Shown: in pieces, positions 9,623 to 17,959 of the stretch
How the letters are laid out: each line of letters opens with the position of its first letter
Position numbering within the stretch: the first letter of the stretch is position 1
NCBI GenBank assembly: GCA_027451405.1
Contig: DAIDJM010000028.1
Span: forward strand, 1 to 64,000
Reading direction: 5' to 3'
From: Acetobacteraceae bacterium
GTDB taxonomy: Bacteria; Pseudomonadota; Alphaproteobacteria; Acetobacterales; Acetobacteraceae
Length of the DNA stretch: 64,000 nt
Notes under the pieces: model-generated
What the model was told of the DNA's origin: nothing
What the model saw: the letters and a program-made list of their open reading frames with translations, nothing else
The model's database searches: none
Program-made: the position numbers and the translations under genes

Positions 9623-11226
9623 CACGGGGATTTCTCCAAACTCTCGCTCATCTGCTGCTTGCCGCCGCCGCAGGCCATCGCCTCCGCCGAGGCCTGGCCC
9701 TTCCGCGTGCGATCATGCGCCGTCTGCCACGAGCCCGCCGCTGGCGCCGCCGCCCGGGTGCGTGTCGTATCGAACTTGAAATCGACTGATTTGCGCGTCT
9801 GCGGTCCCCAGTAATTCACCCGGCCGAGATCATAGAATTTGCGCTCGAAGCCCGATTTCAGGAATGCCTTCAGACAGCCGAGCAGATAACGCCGCCGCTC
9901 GCCCGAGCCCGCCCAGGGATAGGAGAACAGCGCCTTGTGCATATAGAAGCGCCGGTAATTCCGCATCGTCCGGTCGAGCAGTTCGCCGCGCTCCATCGCG
10001 TCCGGCTTCATGATCGGCGTCACGAAATTATATTTTTCGTAGTCGAACACTTCGACTTTGTCACCGAGTTCGCGGAACAGATCCGAGAACGGCCACGGCG
10101 TATACATCGACCAGTTCGCCAGATCCGGCGACCAGTCGCGCGCCATCCGGTAGGTCTCCTCGAGCGTCTCCGCCGTCTCGTTCTCGAGCCCGACGATGAA
10201 CTGCGCCTCGACCACGATCCCCGCCTGCCGAAGCAGCTGGATCGCCCGCTTGTTCTGCGCCACCGTCGTTTCTTTATTAAACCGGTCGAGCTTGAGCTGC
10301 GCCGCCGCTTCCGTTCCCAGCGACACATGGATCAGTCCCGCCCGGCGGTACATCGGCAGCAGCGCCTCGTCGCGCAGCACATCCGTCACGCGGGTATTGA
10401 TGCCCCAGAGGATCTTCAGGTCGCGTTCGATGAGTTCTTCACAGAAAGCCACGAACTTCTTCTTGTTGATGGTCGGCTCCTCATCCGCGAGGATGAAGAA
10501 CCCCACCCCGTGATCCCGCTTCAGCGCCTCGATCTCGTCCACCACCTTCTTCGGGTCGCGGATGCGGTAATCGCGCCAGAACTTCCATTGCGAGCAGAAC
10601 GAGCAGGTGAACGGGCAGCCCCGCGCCATGTTCGGGATCGCCACCCGCACGTTGAGGGGCGTGTAGATATAGCGCTTCCAGTCCAGCACGCCCCAATCCG
10701 GCGCAATGGCATCCAGATTGCGGATCGGCGGCGCAGCCTCGGTCGCAATGACTTCGCTGCCCTCGCGAAACGCAATGCCGCGCACCGAGCGACGTTCGGC
10801 GGGCCACCCGCCAGCCTCCACCAAACGCAGGAGATTGACGAAAATCTCCTCCCCTTCGCCGCGCACGATCGCGTCGATCCAGGGCGCCTCGCTCAGCACC
10901 TGCGCATACATGAAGGTCGCATGCACGCCGCCCAGCACCGTCAAACACCCCGGCTGCACCTCCCGCGCGATCTCCAGTACGCGCTCGGCCTTGTATATGG
11001 AGGGCGTGATCGCGGTGGCGCCGACGACATCCGGCTTTTCCTTCGCGATGAGGTCGCGCAGAGTTTCCTCCGGCAGATCCTCGGTCATCGCGTCGACGAA
11101 GCGGAGATCGTCGTATCCTGCCTTCCTCAGGGCCCCGGCCAGATAGGCAGCCCACGCAGGCGGCCAATTTCCGGCGATCTCGGCGCCGCCGGAATGGTAA
11201 TTCGGGTGAATAAGCAGAATGCGCAC
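9622..11226 (-). CDS. bchE: Anaerobic Mg-protoporphyrin IX monomethyl ester cyclase
   Basis: BchE builds the isocyclic E ring of (bacterio)chlorophyll without oxygen, taking the keto oxygen from water. It is a cobalamin-dependent radical SAM enzyme. The 534 residues begin with the B12-binding domain ([20 protein letters not shown]), followed by the radical SAM motif CPFTCSFC (Cys204, 208, 211) and the BchE C-terminal region ([15 protein letters not shown]). The GTG start matches the family N-terminus and has GGGGAG 8 bases upstream; an upstream in-frame start at 11253 adds unrelated residues. A perfect FNR box lies 61 bases upstream. It shows the organism can make bacteriochlorophyll under low oxygen. 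Confidence 0.96.
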   Translation of the reverse strand: MRILLIHPNYHSGGAEIAGNWPPAWAAYLAGALRKAGYDDLRFVDAMTEDLPEETLRDLIAKEKPDVVGATAITPSIYKAERVLEIAREVQPGCLTVLGGVHATFMYAQVLSEAPWIDAIVRGEGEEIFVNLLRLVEAGGWPAERRSVRGIAFREGSEVIATEAAPPIRNLDAIAPDWGVLDWKRYIYTPLNVRVAIPNMARGCPFTCSFCSQWKFWRDYRIRDPKKVVDEIEALKRDHGVGFFILADEEPTINKKKFVAFCEELIERDLKILWGINTRVTDVLRDEALLPMYRRAGLIHVSLGTEAAAQLKLDRFNKETTVAQNKRAIQLLRQAGIVVEAQFIVGLENETAETLEETYRMARDWSPDLANWSMYTPWPFSDLFRELGDKVEVFDYEKYNFVTPIMKPDAMERGELLDRTMRNYRRFYMHKALFSYPWAGSGERRRYLLGCLKAFLKSGFERKFYDLGRVNYWGPQTRKSVDFKFDTTRTRAAAPAAGSWQTAHDRTRKGQASAEAMACGGGKQQMSESLEKSP

Positions 11227-11280
11227 GGGACAACTCCCCCCTGGTCGCCGCAAGGGGAAGCCATCGCTGCTCGCGCGTCT

Positions 11281-11294
11281 TTGATCTGGATCAA
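11281..11294. promoter_or_regulatory. FNR box upstream of bchE
   Basis: TTGATCTGGATCAA matches the FNR/FixK consensus TTGAT-N4-ATCAA perfectly. Its centre is 61 bases upstream of the bchE start, suitable for activating bchE-bchJ-hemN when oxygen falls. The neighbouring FNR-type regulator is the likely binder (inference). Confidence 0.88.
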
Positions 11295-11307
11295 CCTTCC
11301 CGCAGGC

Positions 11308-12063
11308 TCACTCGCCGGCGGCGAGTGCCTCGAGCCCGGCGCGGTCCAGAATGGTAATCTCGCTCGCGTCGTTCACACGGATGCGCTTTTCGTTACGAAA
11401 TCGGGTCAGTGTCCGGCTCACCGTCTCGATCGTGAGACCGAGATGATCGGCGATGTCGGCGCGCGTCATGGGCAGATGCACCCGATCGCGCGGATGCCCA
11501 CAGGTCCCCGAGACGCGAGCCCAGCTGATGAGGAAACTCGCCACACGCTCAGATGCACTCTTTCGGCCCAGCAACAGCATGGTCTCCTGCGCCGTCACCA
11601 GCTCGTTGCAGGCCGTCTCCAGCAGACGCTGCTCGAGTGCCGGAAAATCATGGATCACGCTCTGCAACTTGACCCGCGAAAAACGGCAGACCCGTACGGG
11701 CTCGACCGCCTGCGCGCTGAACGCATAATTGTCGGCCACCGCCAGACCCAGAAAGTGCCCCGCGCCGGCGAACCCCACGATCTGCTGCCGCCCGTCCGGC
11801 ATCATCTTGAAGAGCTTGGCCGTCCCGGCCGTCATGTTGAAGAAGTCAACCGCCGGCTGCCCTTCCTCGATGAATACCCGCCCGCGCGGGAAATCCCGGG
11901 TCACCGCGGCCGCCGCCAGCCGCGCCAGGTCGCGATCGGGAATCGCGTCGCACACGCTGCGCCCGCGAACCTCGCAATGCGCGCAGGGCTCGCGGGGATC
12001 ATGCGAGACGACATAGGGAAGAGCCTGTCCGTGCAGGCGTCGAGCGGACATCACCTCAGCCAT
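11308..12063 (-). CDS. FNR/FnrL-type oxygen-responsive transcription regulator
   Basis: This 251-residue Crp/Fnr-family regulator carries the cysteines of oxygen-labile [4Fe-4S] FNR proteins: Cys27, Cys30 and Cys38 (CAHCEVRGRSVC) and a central Cys126. The cyclic-nucleotide-binding-like domain (FPRGRVFIEEGQP) is followed by a winged helix with recognition helix IETVSRTLTRFR. Its E-SR pattern reads TTGAT half-sites. The start MAEVMSARR was chosen; MSARR at 12051 with a nearer GAGG is possible. Upstream residues of the longer open frame are unconserved. It faces the bchE operon and has a TTGAC-N4-GTCAA site in front of its own gene. It could be called fnrL or aadR; the exact orthologue is not decided. 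Confidence 0.92.
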   Translation of the reverse strand: MAEVMSARRLHGQALPYVVSHDPREPCAHCEVRGRSVCDAIPDRDLARLAAAAVTRDFPRGRVFIEEGQPAVDFFNMTAGTAKLFKMMPDGRQQIVGFAGAGHFLGLAVADNYAFSAQAVEPVRVCRFSRVKLQSVIHDFPALEQRLLETACNELVTAQETMLLLGRKSASERVASFLISWARVSGTCGHPRDRVHLPMTRADIADHLGLTIETVSRTLTRFRNEKRIRVNDASEITILDRAGLEALAAGE

Positions 12064-12124
12064 GGACCCAGCATACAGAGGGCGGGTCCCACCTGAAACT
12101 AAATTTAAGGTTCGCCGGCCCGCT

Positions 12125-12138
12125 TTGACATGTGTCAA
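12125..12138. promoter_or_regulatory. FNR/FixK-like palindrome between the regulator and a small divergent gene
   Basis: TTGACATGTGTCAA fits TTGAY-N4-RTCAA. It lies 62 bases before the FNR-type gene (minus strand) and 35 bases before the divergent gene at 12173. An AT-rich patch at 12096-12108 is well placed as a -10 region for the regulator gene. Autoregulation is the simplest reading. Confidence 0.7.
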
Positions 12139-12172
12139 GGCGAATTTCTGGGGAGCGCACATACTTGTGCGC

Positions 12173-12616
12173 ATGCAAGCGCCGCGGCCGGGCATCCATC
12201 TGATCACCGAGAGGCTTTCGCCGGCCCAGGCCCGACTCGCTTTTGCGTTGATGCAGCTGACCCATCCCGAACTGACGATGGATCTCTGGCTTGCCTATAC
12301 ACGACGTCTGGCCGCACGCCATGGTGTGCTGATTGCCCGCCGTCCGATGCAGCCGCATATCTGCGGGGCGGTCTGCTTCCATCGCGACCGGGATCCGTTC
12401 GGCCACATCCTCACGGCAGAAAACCTCGTGGCCTGCGATCTGCTCTACCCCGAGCATGTCGCCGCTTCCCTCGCGCAGGCCCTCCGCAACCTCGCCCAGC
12501 AATTGGGATGCGCCCGGATCCGGCTCCTGCAACCCCCGCCGGTCACGACCATCGCCCTGCCGCCCGCAACGCCGCAACCCGGGAGAGCCGCCAGGTCAGC
12601 CGAAGGCGGCGCCTGA
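12173..12616 (+). CDS. Hypothetical protein, weakly GNAT-like
   Basis: The 147-residue product is not confidently recognised. The middle and C-terminal part (CGAVCFHRDRDPFGHIL, then an alternating LLYPEHVAASLAQAL helix) looks like a small N-acetyltransferase-like fold. The tail is Pro/Ala-rich and overlaps mxaL antisense. Start options are ATG 12173 and GTG 12167; GGGGAG at about 12150-12155 suits the GTG slightly better. It is divergent from the FNR-type regulator and shares its upstream site, so it may be oxygen-responsive. Function unknown. Confidence 0.6.
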   Translation: MQAPRPGIHLITERLSPAQARLAFALMQLTHPELTMDLWLAYTRRLAARHGVLIARRPMQPHICGAVCFHRDRDPFGHILTAENLVACDLLYPEHVAASLAQALRNLAQQLGCARIRLLQPPPVTTIALPPATPQPGRAARSAEGGA

Positions 12617-13475
12617 CCGCTCCGTCGATCTGCGCCAGGATCAGCAGCCCGAAGGCGAGCGCTGCTGGCAACCATCGCAGCGGGACGAAAATCATGTGCC
12701 AGCGCGGCGGCGCCGCCGCATCGAGCGCCGGCAGCAACCCATCCGGCGTCGTCAGGTGCAGGTAGGCAAGCCCGGTCGCACCCGCGAGCGCCCGCAAATG
12801 CGGCTCATCCACCGACGACAGATACTCCTGGCCCCGAAACAACCCATCCTTCTGCGCGGGTAACTCACCCGGCCGCCAATTCCCGATCTCCCGCCCGTAA
12901 CTGTCATATTTCGGCATCGGCGACAGACGATAATCGCCAACACCCACCAGCAATCCGGCAACACGACCGCGCAACGGCTTGAAATCGGGCGGACCGGTCC
13001 ACCAGAGCGGCGGCATCTCGTCGCCGTCCGTCATGAAAATCAGCTCCGTCCCCTCTTCCCGCGCGAGACGCAGCGCATTCGCGACCCCGATCGCGATGTG
13101 ACTCTCGCTGTCCCACGCCATGCGCCAGTCGAGTGCCGCGATTTCGGCATCGAGCGGCGGGAAATTCGCGCAGACCTCCACCGGCTCGAACAGCAAAAAC
13201 GGCACGCGTTCCGCGAACACCGCGATCCCGAGCCGCGATCCGCAAGGCAGGTTCGCCAGCAACGCCCGCGCCGCACGCTTCTCGAGCGCCAGCCGCGTCG
13301 CCGGCGAGCCATCGAGCCGCACGTCCCGCACATTCATGCTCGTCGTGATATCCATCACGACAATCACATCATGCACGCGGCGCGGCACCCGCCAGGGCGG
13401 CACGAACACACTCGCCACCAGCAGCAGAAGCGCCGCGAACGCACACGAGAAGCGCCAGTCCTGGAGCGCGCTCAC
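12543..13475 (-). CDS. mxaL: MxaL-like von Willebrand factor A membrane protein
   Basis: MxaL belongs to the accessory set needed to insert Ca2+ into periplasmic methanol dehydrogenase. The 310-residue protein has an N-terminal membrane helix, a VWA domain with MIDAS-like DITTSM, a FMTDGDE segment, and a C-terminal membrane helix (WLPAALAFGLLILAQ). The GTG start overlaps the mxaK stop (GTGA). Its 3' end overlaps the convergent gene at 12173-12616 by 74 bases. Assignment rests on gene order plus domain content. Confidence 0.8.
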   Translation of the reverse strand: MSALQDWRFSCAFAALLLLVASVFVPPWRVPRRVHDVIVVMDITTSMNVRDVRLDGSPATRLALEKRAARALLANLPCGSRLGIAVFAERVPFLLFEPVEVCANFPPLDAEIAALDWRMAWDSESHIAIGVANALRLAREEGTELIFMTDGDEMPPLWWTGPPDFKPLRGRVAGLLVGVGDYRLSPMPKYDSYGREIGNWRPGELPAQKDGLFRGQEYLSSVDEPHLRALAGATGLAYLHLTTPDGLLPALDAAAPPRWHMIFVPLRWLPAALAFGLLILAQIDGAVRRRLRLTWRLSRVAALRAAGRWS

Positions 13476-14020
13476 GGCATCCCGTTCGGCACGCCCGGCT
13501 CATCCGGAATGGTCGCCTTGTCCTGCGCCATCGTCGACCCGGATTTCGGCACGGGGTTCTCCACCTCGCGCACGAGCGATTCCGCCACGTCGAGATTGAA
13601 CCTGGCGTCCCAATTCTGCGGATCGATTTGCAGCGCCTGACGGTATTCCGCCTTGGCCACGCGAATGAGCGGCGCCACCTCGCGCATCGGCCGAGTGAAA
13701 TAAATCGGCAGTGCCCGGCGCATCATGTAATTGCCGATATCGTAGAGCAACACGGCCCGCGCCGCCTCATCCTCGTCGGTCGCCATCCTGTCTGCGATAT
13801 CCTGCGCGGCCTCCGGCCGGTTCTGCGCGAGCGCTTTCCGCCCAAGCTGCAACAAATTCGCTATGCGATGCGCCCGGTAGAGCTCGCCGCCGCTGAACGT
13901 GCCAAAGCCCAGGCATAACACAAGAGCGGTCGAGGCGAGGGCCTCGGCCATGCGCCGCCCGCGGCCAGGGGCTTCGGCCCCGGACTTCAAGGGAGCTGTG
14001 CGCCCAGGGCCCCTTTTCAT
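13472..14020 (-). CDS. mxaK: MxaK-like protein
   Basis: This is a 182-residue protein with one N-terminal membrane anchor (ALASTALVLCLGFGTFSGG) and a TPR-like periplasmic part (KAEYRQALQIDPQNWDARFNLD). That is the usual make-up of MxaK in methanol dehydrogenase accessory operons. The ATG at 14020 overlaps the mxaC stop (ATGA). An upstream in-frame start at 14113 would lie inside mxaC and add unconserved residues. The product probably scaffolds the two VWA proteins (inference). Confidence 0.78.
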   Translation of the reverse strand: MKRGPGRTAPLKSGAEAPGRGRRMAEALASTALVLCLGFGTFSGGELYRAHRIANLLQLGRKALAQNRPEAAQDIADRMATDEDEAARAVLLYDIGNYMMRRALPIYFTRPMREVAPLIRVAKAEYRQALQIDPQNWDARFNLDVAESLVREVENPVPKSGSTMAQDKATIPDEPGVPNGMP

Positions 14021-15006
14021 GGGGGTTGCGGGGAAGGCTGCATCTTCCCTGCCCTTTCCGCCAACCGCGCCAACAAAAAGGCGCCCAGGCACACCGCGGC
14101 CATGGCGAAACATGCGCCGTCCTCGTCCCGCCGCTTCTGAAACTCCCGATATTGCAGAGGCTGGTTCTCGAGCCGCGCGATCTCCGCCACCGCCGCCGCC
14201 ACGGCGCCGGGATCGAGCGCCTCGAACCCCCGATACGGTACGCCGAGAGTCCGAAAGAACGCGTCGAGCGCCGCGGGCTGCGTCGAATCGTCCCGCCCCG
14301 TCATATCCTCGTCGAGCGGCGGATCGTCCCCGGCCCGCAGATACAGGTAATAGATGTGCACGCGTTGCCGCTGCGCTTCCACCCGCAGATAATTCTGCGT
14401 TTCGTCGCCGATGATGCCGGCGCCGTCGGAGACGAACAGCAGCACCCGGGTCGCCGCCGCATCATCCCGCGCGAACATCGACATGCCGTAGGCCAGCCCC
14501 CCGCCGATATTGGTGTTCGCGAGCGGCGGCCGCCGCATCGCGGCCAACGCCGCCGCCACCGCATCGCGATGCTCCGTGAGCGGCATCACCGAAATCGGCT
14601 CGGTCGAAAACCCGACCACGCCCACCACGTCATGCGGCCGCTCCACGAGAAACGCGCGCAACAGGCGCGACGCCGCCGCGGTCTTGCTCTCGTGCGCGAC
14701 CTCGCCCGTCCGCGCGAAAGGCTCGGCCATGCTGAGACTGCGATCGAGCACGATCACCACATGGGCACCCGTCCCGGTGCGGACCACGCTCGTCCGCTCC
14801 CGATGCAGCCCCGCCAGCCCCACCACGATCGCCGCCATCGATGCCGCCATCAGGAGCCGCAGCAATCCGTCGATCGCGTCCGACAGAAAATCGCGCGGCA
14901 CCAGCGACAGCGAGGCAATTCCCCTTGGCGTCGCCCCGCTTCCCAGCAGCGGCAAAAGACAAGGCAGCAGCAGGACCAGCAGCCATGGACGGTCGAACGC
15001 CAGCAT
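14017..15006 (-). CDS. mxaC: MxaC-like von Willebrand factor A membrane protein
   Basis: The 329-residue protein has membrane helices near the start (WLLVLLLPCLLPLL and LLMAASMAAIVVGLAG), a VWA domain with the MIDAS motif DRSLSM, and a C-terminal helix (FAMAAVCLGAFLLARL). It resembles BatA/BatB-type proteins, but its place between MxaA and MxaK identifies it as MxaC. Start and stop both overlap neighbours (TGATG with mxaA, ATGA with mxaK), so expression is translationally coupled. Confidence 0.82.
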   Translation of the reverse strand: MLAFDRPWLLVLLLPCLLPLLGSGATPRGIASLSLVPRDFLSDAIDGLLRLLMAASMAAIVVGLAGLHRERTSVVRTGTGAHVVIVLDRSLSMAEPFARTGEVAHESKTAAASRLLRAFLVERPHDVVGVVGFSTEPISVMPLTEHRDAVAAALAAMRRPPLANTNIGGGLAYGMSMFARDDAAATRVLLFVSDGAGIIGDETQNYLRVEAQRQRVHIYYLYLRAGDDPPLDEDMTGRDDSTQPAALDAFFRTLGVPYRGFEALDPGAVAAAVAEIARLENQPLQYREFQKRRDEDGACFAMAAVCLGAFLLARLAERAGKMQPSPQPP

Positions 15007-15881
15007 CAGCCCCGTTCCGCTCGCGCAAGATCATGTCCCAGCCCCGCGAGCCATGCGATCTCCGCGTCGCTGGCTTCCATCCCGTAGAAGAATCGCGCCG
15101 ACACCCCGAAAAACCGCTCGATCTCCGGTGCAAGCGACCCAAATTGCGGATGCGCGCGCACGAACGCCGCCGCATCCTGGGCCAGCACCGCCTGCCCGGC
15201 CGTCATATCGAAGGCCCGGTGCAGCGCCAGCATCGCCGATCGCACGGCCCCGTCGCCCGAGCCGAGCTCTGAAATCTGCCGCGCCGCATCGCGAAACGGC
15301 CGCGCCTGCCGCGAGATTCCCTGTCCAAACCGCCCCAGCAACAAAACCAGCAAAGCGCCGAGTGCCACCAGCGCCGACGCCAGAAGCCCGCGCCGATATC
15401 GCGCATCCGGCGCGGCCGCCAGTCCATGATCGGGCCGCAACCCGCGGACATCGGTCATCGGCGTCAGAGCATGCCGCAGCGGCGACACCAGAATCTGCCA
15501 GCCCGGCACCGAGGCCGCGAAGCGCGCCTCGCCATCGCTGAACACCAGTGAATATCCGGGCACCGGAACGTGCACCGCCGCGTCCGGCGGATAGAAATTC
15601 TGATATTCGACGCCAATCCGCCAGACCCGAGCGCCGCCGGCCCACCCCGCCTCGACGCCCACCCGCCGGATATCGAGCGTGCCGCTGATCGGCCCCACCG
15701 CCGGCAGCGTGCTGCGATCGAGCACAGTCCCCGGATCGGTCACGACCCGCGCCGTGGCGCTCACCGTATCGCCGAGAAAATAACCGAAATCCCGGGCCGG
15801 CTTCTCGAGCGTCACCGACCGCACCGCCGCCTCCGCCGGCCCGGCCCACAGCAAAGCCAGGAGAAAAGCCCGCGCTCTCAT
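15006..15881 (-). CDS. mxaA: MxaA-like periplasmic protein
   Basis: MxaA is needed for active Ca2+-methanol dehydrogenase in methylotrophs. The 291 residues start with a clear signal peptide (MRARAFLLALLWAGPAEAA), followed by a periplasmic beta-rich part (SVTLEKPARDFGYFLGDTV), a membrane helix near residues 180-200 (LLASALVALGALLVLLLGR) and a cytosolic C-terminal domain. The start at 15881 gives this signal peptide and lies next to the mxaS stop; the longer open frame upstream is antisense to mxaS codons and not credible. Confidence 0.83.
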   Translation of the reverse strand: MRARAFLLALLWAGPAEAAVRSVTLEKPARDFGYFLGDTVSATARVVTDPGTVLDRSTLPAVGPISGTLDIRRVGVEAGWAGGARVWRIGVEYQNFYPPDAAVHVPVPGYSLVFSDGEARFAASVPGWQILVSPLRHALTPMTDVRGLRPDHGLAAAPDARYRRGLLASALVALGALLVLLLGRFGQGISRQARPFRDAARQISELGSGDGAVRSAMLALHRAFDMTAGQAVLAQDAAAFVRAHPQFGSLAPEIERFFGVSARFFYGMEASDAEIAWLAGLGHDLARAERG

Positions 15882-15882
15882 C

Positions 15883-16731
15883 TCAGGACTCCAGCAAATG
15901 CCGGCCCAGCGCGGCGATATCGAGCGCTCCTCGGGCAAAGAACGGCGCCCGCCCATGTCGCCCGAACACCGTCCGCAGCGCCACTCGCCGCGCTTCCGCC
16001 GCCGCTTCCGCCCGCGCCCGCAATCCCGGCCGCACCCAGACGAGCCGACGTCGTCCCGTCTCCGCATCCTCGAGCCGCACGAGCCCCCGGACCGGCCACG
16101 TCGCCATCGCGTCCTCCTCGATCACCACCGGCGCCACATCGTGACGCGCCAGCGCCGCCAGCGCCGCCTCGAGTGCGGGCAGCTCGATCCAAAAATCCGA
16201 CACCAGCAGCAGCAAACACCGCCGCTCCGGCAGATAATCCGAGAGCGAAAGCAAACCCGCGGCGCTCCTTGTCTCCGGCGCCCAGGCCGCCAGTTGCGCT
16301 GCCACTTCCGTCGCGCGAAACCGCGCCCGCCCCGGCGCAAGCCGCGGCTCGCCCCGCACCCCGGCGTCGAAAGTCACGAGTCCGAAGCGATCTCCCGCCT
16401 TATGCGCCGACCGCGCCGCGGCCTCGGCGAGCGCCGCCACCTCGCGCAACAGCCCCGATCCCGGCTGCGGCCGCATCGAGCACGACAGATCGACCGCCAT
16501 CATCAGCGTCAGGCTGCCCCGGCTGGTCGCCTGGCGCACCATCACCTGTCCGAACGGATCCAGCACGGAGCGGCGAACATCCACATGCCGCGCATCCGGC
16601 AACTGCCAGAACGGCCGGAATCCCGCGAGCGCGCCGCCCGCCCCCGCGTAGCGCGTCGCATGCCGCCCCGGATGCGCCTCCGTTCCCGGCCAGCGCACAC
16701 GATAATCGAGCCAGGCGGCCGCCTCGCTCAC
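15883..16731 (-). CDS. mxaS: MxaS-like DUF58 protein
   Basis: MxaS pairs with the MoxR-type ATPase MxaR. The 282-residue protein opens with LDYRVRWPG, then GGALAGFRPF and the DVRRSVLDPFG segment typical of DUF58 proteins. A VWA-like part with DLSCSMRP follows. The GTG start overlaps the mxaR stop (GTGA). It has no signal peptide and is probably cytoplasmic, working with MxaR on the membrane-bound MxaC and MxaL (family knowledge of MoxR/VWA systems, applied by inference). Confidence 0.83.
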   Translation of the reverse strand: MSEAAAWLDYRVRWPGTEAHPGRHATRYAGAGGALAGFRPFWQLPDARHVDVRRSVLDPFGQVMVRQATSRGSLTLMMAVDLSCSMRPQPGSGLLREVAALAEAAARSAHKAGDRFGLVTFDAGVRGEPRLAPGRARFRATEVAAQLAAWAPETRSAAGLLSLSDYLPERRCLLLLVSDFWIELPALEAALAALARHDVAPVVIEEDAMATWPVRGLVRLEDAETGRRRLVWVRPGLRARAEAAAEARRVALRTVFGRHGRAPFFARGALDIAALGRHLLES

Positions 16732-17756
16732 GGCGCCGGCACGCGCCGGAACGCCGCCTCGCACAGCGCGCGCCCGAGCGCTGAGGCGCGTCCTTCATAG
16801 AGCGGATCGACGAAAATCCGATGCGCCATGCAGGCCGGAAATATCGCCCGCACATCCTCCGGCAAAACCATCTCGCGCCCCGCGAGCCAGGCCTGCACCC
16901 GCGCTGCTCGCACCGCATAGGAGAGACCGCGCGGAGATACGCCACCCTGCACGAGCCGCGTCATGTCCACGCCCTCGATTTCGATGCCCGCCTCCGCCGG
17001 CCGCAGCAGCGCTTGCCAAAGCGCCACCAGATATGTCTGCAACCGCTCGCTCGCGGTCACGCGCGTTTGAATGTCCCGCGCGAGAGCCGTCAACGCGCGA
17101 TACGGCAGAATTGCTTCCGGCATCGAGGCGATCAGCGCATCGGTATCGTGAAACCGCGTATCGAAGATCAAGGCTCGCCGCGTCGCCTCGTCCGCCGGCG
17201 CCTGCACGCCCACTTCCATCAGGAACCGGTCGCGCGCCGCCGCCGGCAATTCGAACGTCTCCTCCCGCTCGATGCGGTTGCGGTCCGCGAACACCAGGAG
17301 GTGCGGCAGACAATGCTCCTGCCCGAACGCGGTGACGCTGCGTTCCGCCATAAGCCGCAGCAGCAGCGCATGTACCTGCGGTCGCGCGCGATTGATTTCG
17401 TTGAAGAAAAATACGGCAAGATCGTCGCCGTGCGCGAGCACCGGCCCGGGATCGAGCCGCGGCTTGCCGTCCTCGCCGATGGACGCATGATAGACGAGAT
17501 CGCCGGGCATCAGATCGATCGTGCCCTCGATCCGCTGATAGGGGCCGCCCAATCCCCGCGCCAGCGCCCGCAGCAATGTGGTCTTCCCCACGCCCACATC
17601 GCCCTCGAGCAAAACATGCCCGCGTGCCAGGATCGCAATCGTCAGCAGCCGCACCACTGCCGCCTGCCCTATCACCACCAAATTGACCGCATCTTCGAAA
17701 GTGAAGACGCGCTCTCGCCAGATATCGAGCTTCACGCTCGGCTCGTCATCGGCCAC
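16728..17756 (-). CDS. mxaR: MoxR-family AAA+ ATPase MxaR
   Basis: MoxR ATPases are chaperones that work with VWA proteins to insert cofactors or assemble complexes; MxaR does so for methanol dehydrogenase. The 342-residue product has Walker A GDVGVGKTT, Walker B FFFNEINRA and the sensor region VFADRNRIEREETFELP. The start chosen is GTG 17756 with GCGGAG 7 bases upstream. The open frame extends to 18107 but that part is Arg-rich and unconserved. It is first of the six-gene mxaRSACKL operon, divergent from the ArsB-like gene across 203 bases with no obvious operator. Confidence 0.87.
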   Translation of the reverse strand: MADDEPSVKLDIWRERVFTFEDAVNLVVIGQAAVVRLLTIAILARGHVLLEGDVGVGKTTLLRALARGLGGPYQRIEGTIDLMPGDLVYHASIGEDGKPRLDPGPVLAHGDDLAVFFFNEINRARPQVHALLLRLMAERSVTAFGQEHCLPHLLVFADRNRIEREETFELPAAARDRFLMEVGVQAPADEATRRALIFDTRFHDTDALIASMPEAILPYRALTALARDIQTRVTASERLQTYLVALWQALLRPAEAGIEIEGVDMTRLVQGGVSPRGLSYAVRAARVQAWLAGREMVLPEDVRAIFPACMAHRIFVDPLYEGRASALGRALCEAAFRRVPAP

Positions 17757-17959
17757 GCAAGTCTCCGCCCGAAGAAAGTAGGCTGGCCTTGCCGGCCGCC
17801 CTGTTCTCTGCCGATTATGGCCACACTTCCCATTTGGTCCAGTCGGCCGTCCGCAGCCGCGCTCCGGCGGGTGGCAGGCTGCCTCCCGAATGTGCACCAC
17901 GCCGATGCCCTGCGTGCCACCGGAATCATAGTGGCGCCAACTGGAACGGTTCCCCTCTC

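Noticed and set aside
9937-12096. 719-codon plus-strand frame opposite bchE and the FNR-type gene
   Set aside because: Arg-rich, no motifs, fully explained as the mirror of conserved minus-strand genes.
14017-17756. MoxR/DUF58/VWA genes considered as a generic Bat (BatABD) or gas-vesicle-type cluster
   Set aside because: The exact order and architecture (MoxR, DUF58, signal-peptide protein with C-terminal helix, VWA, small TPR-like protein, VWA) fits mxaRSACKL better, and the MxaS and MxaA segments match that family.
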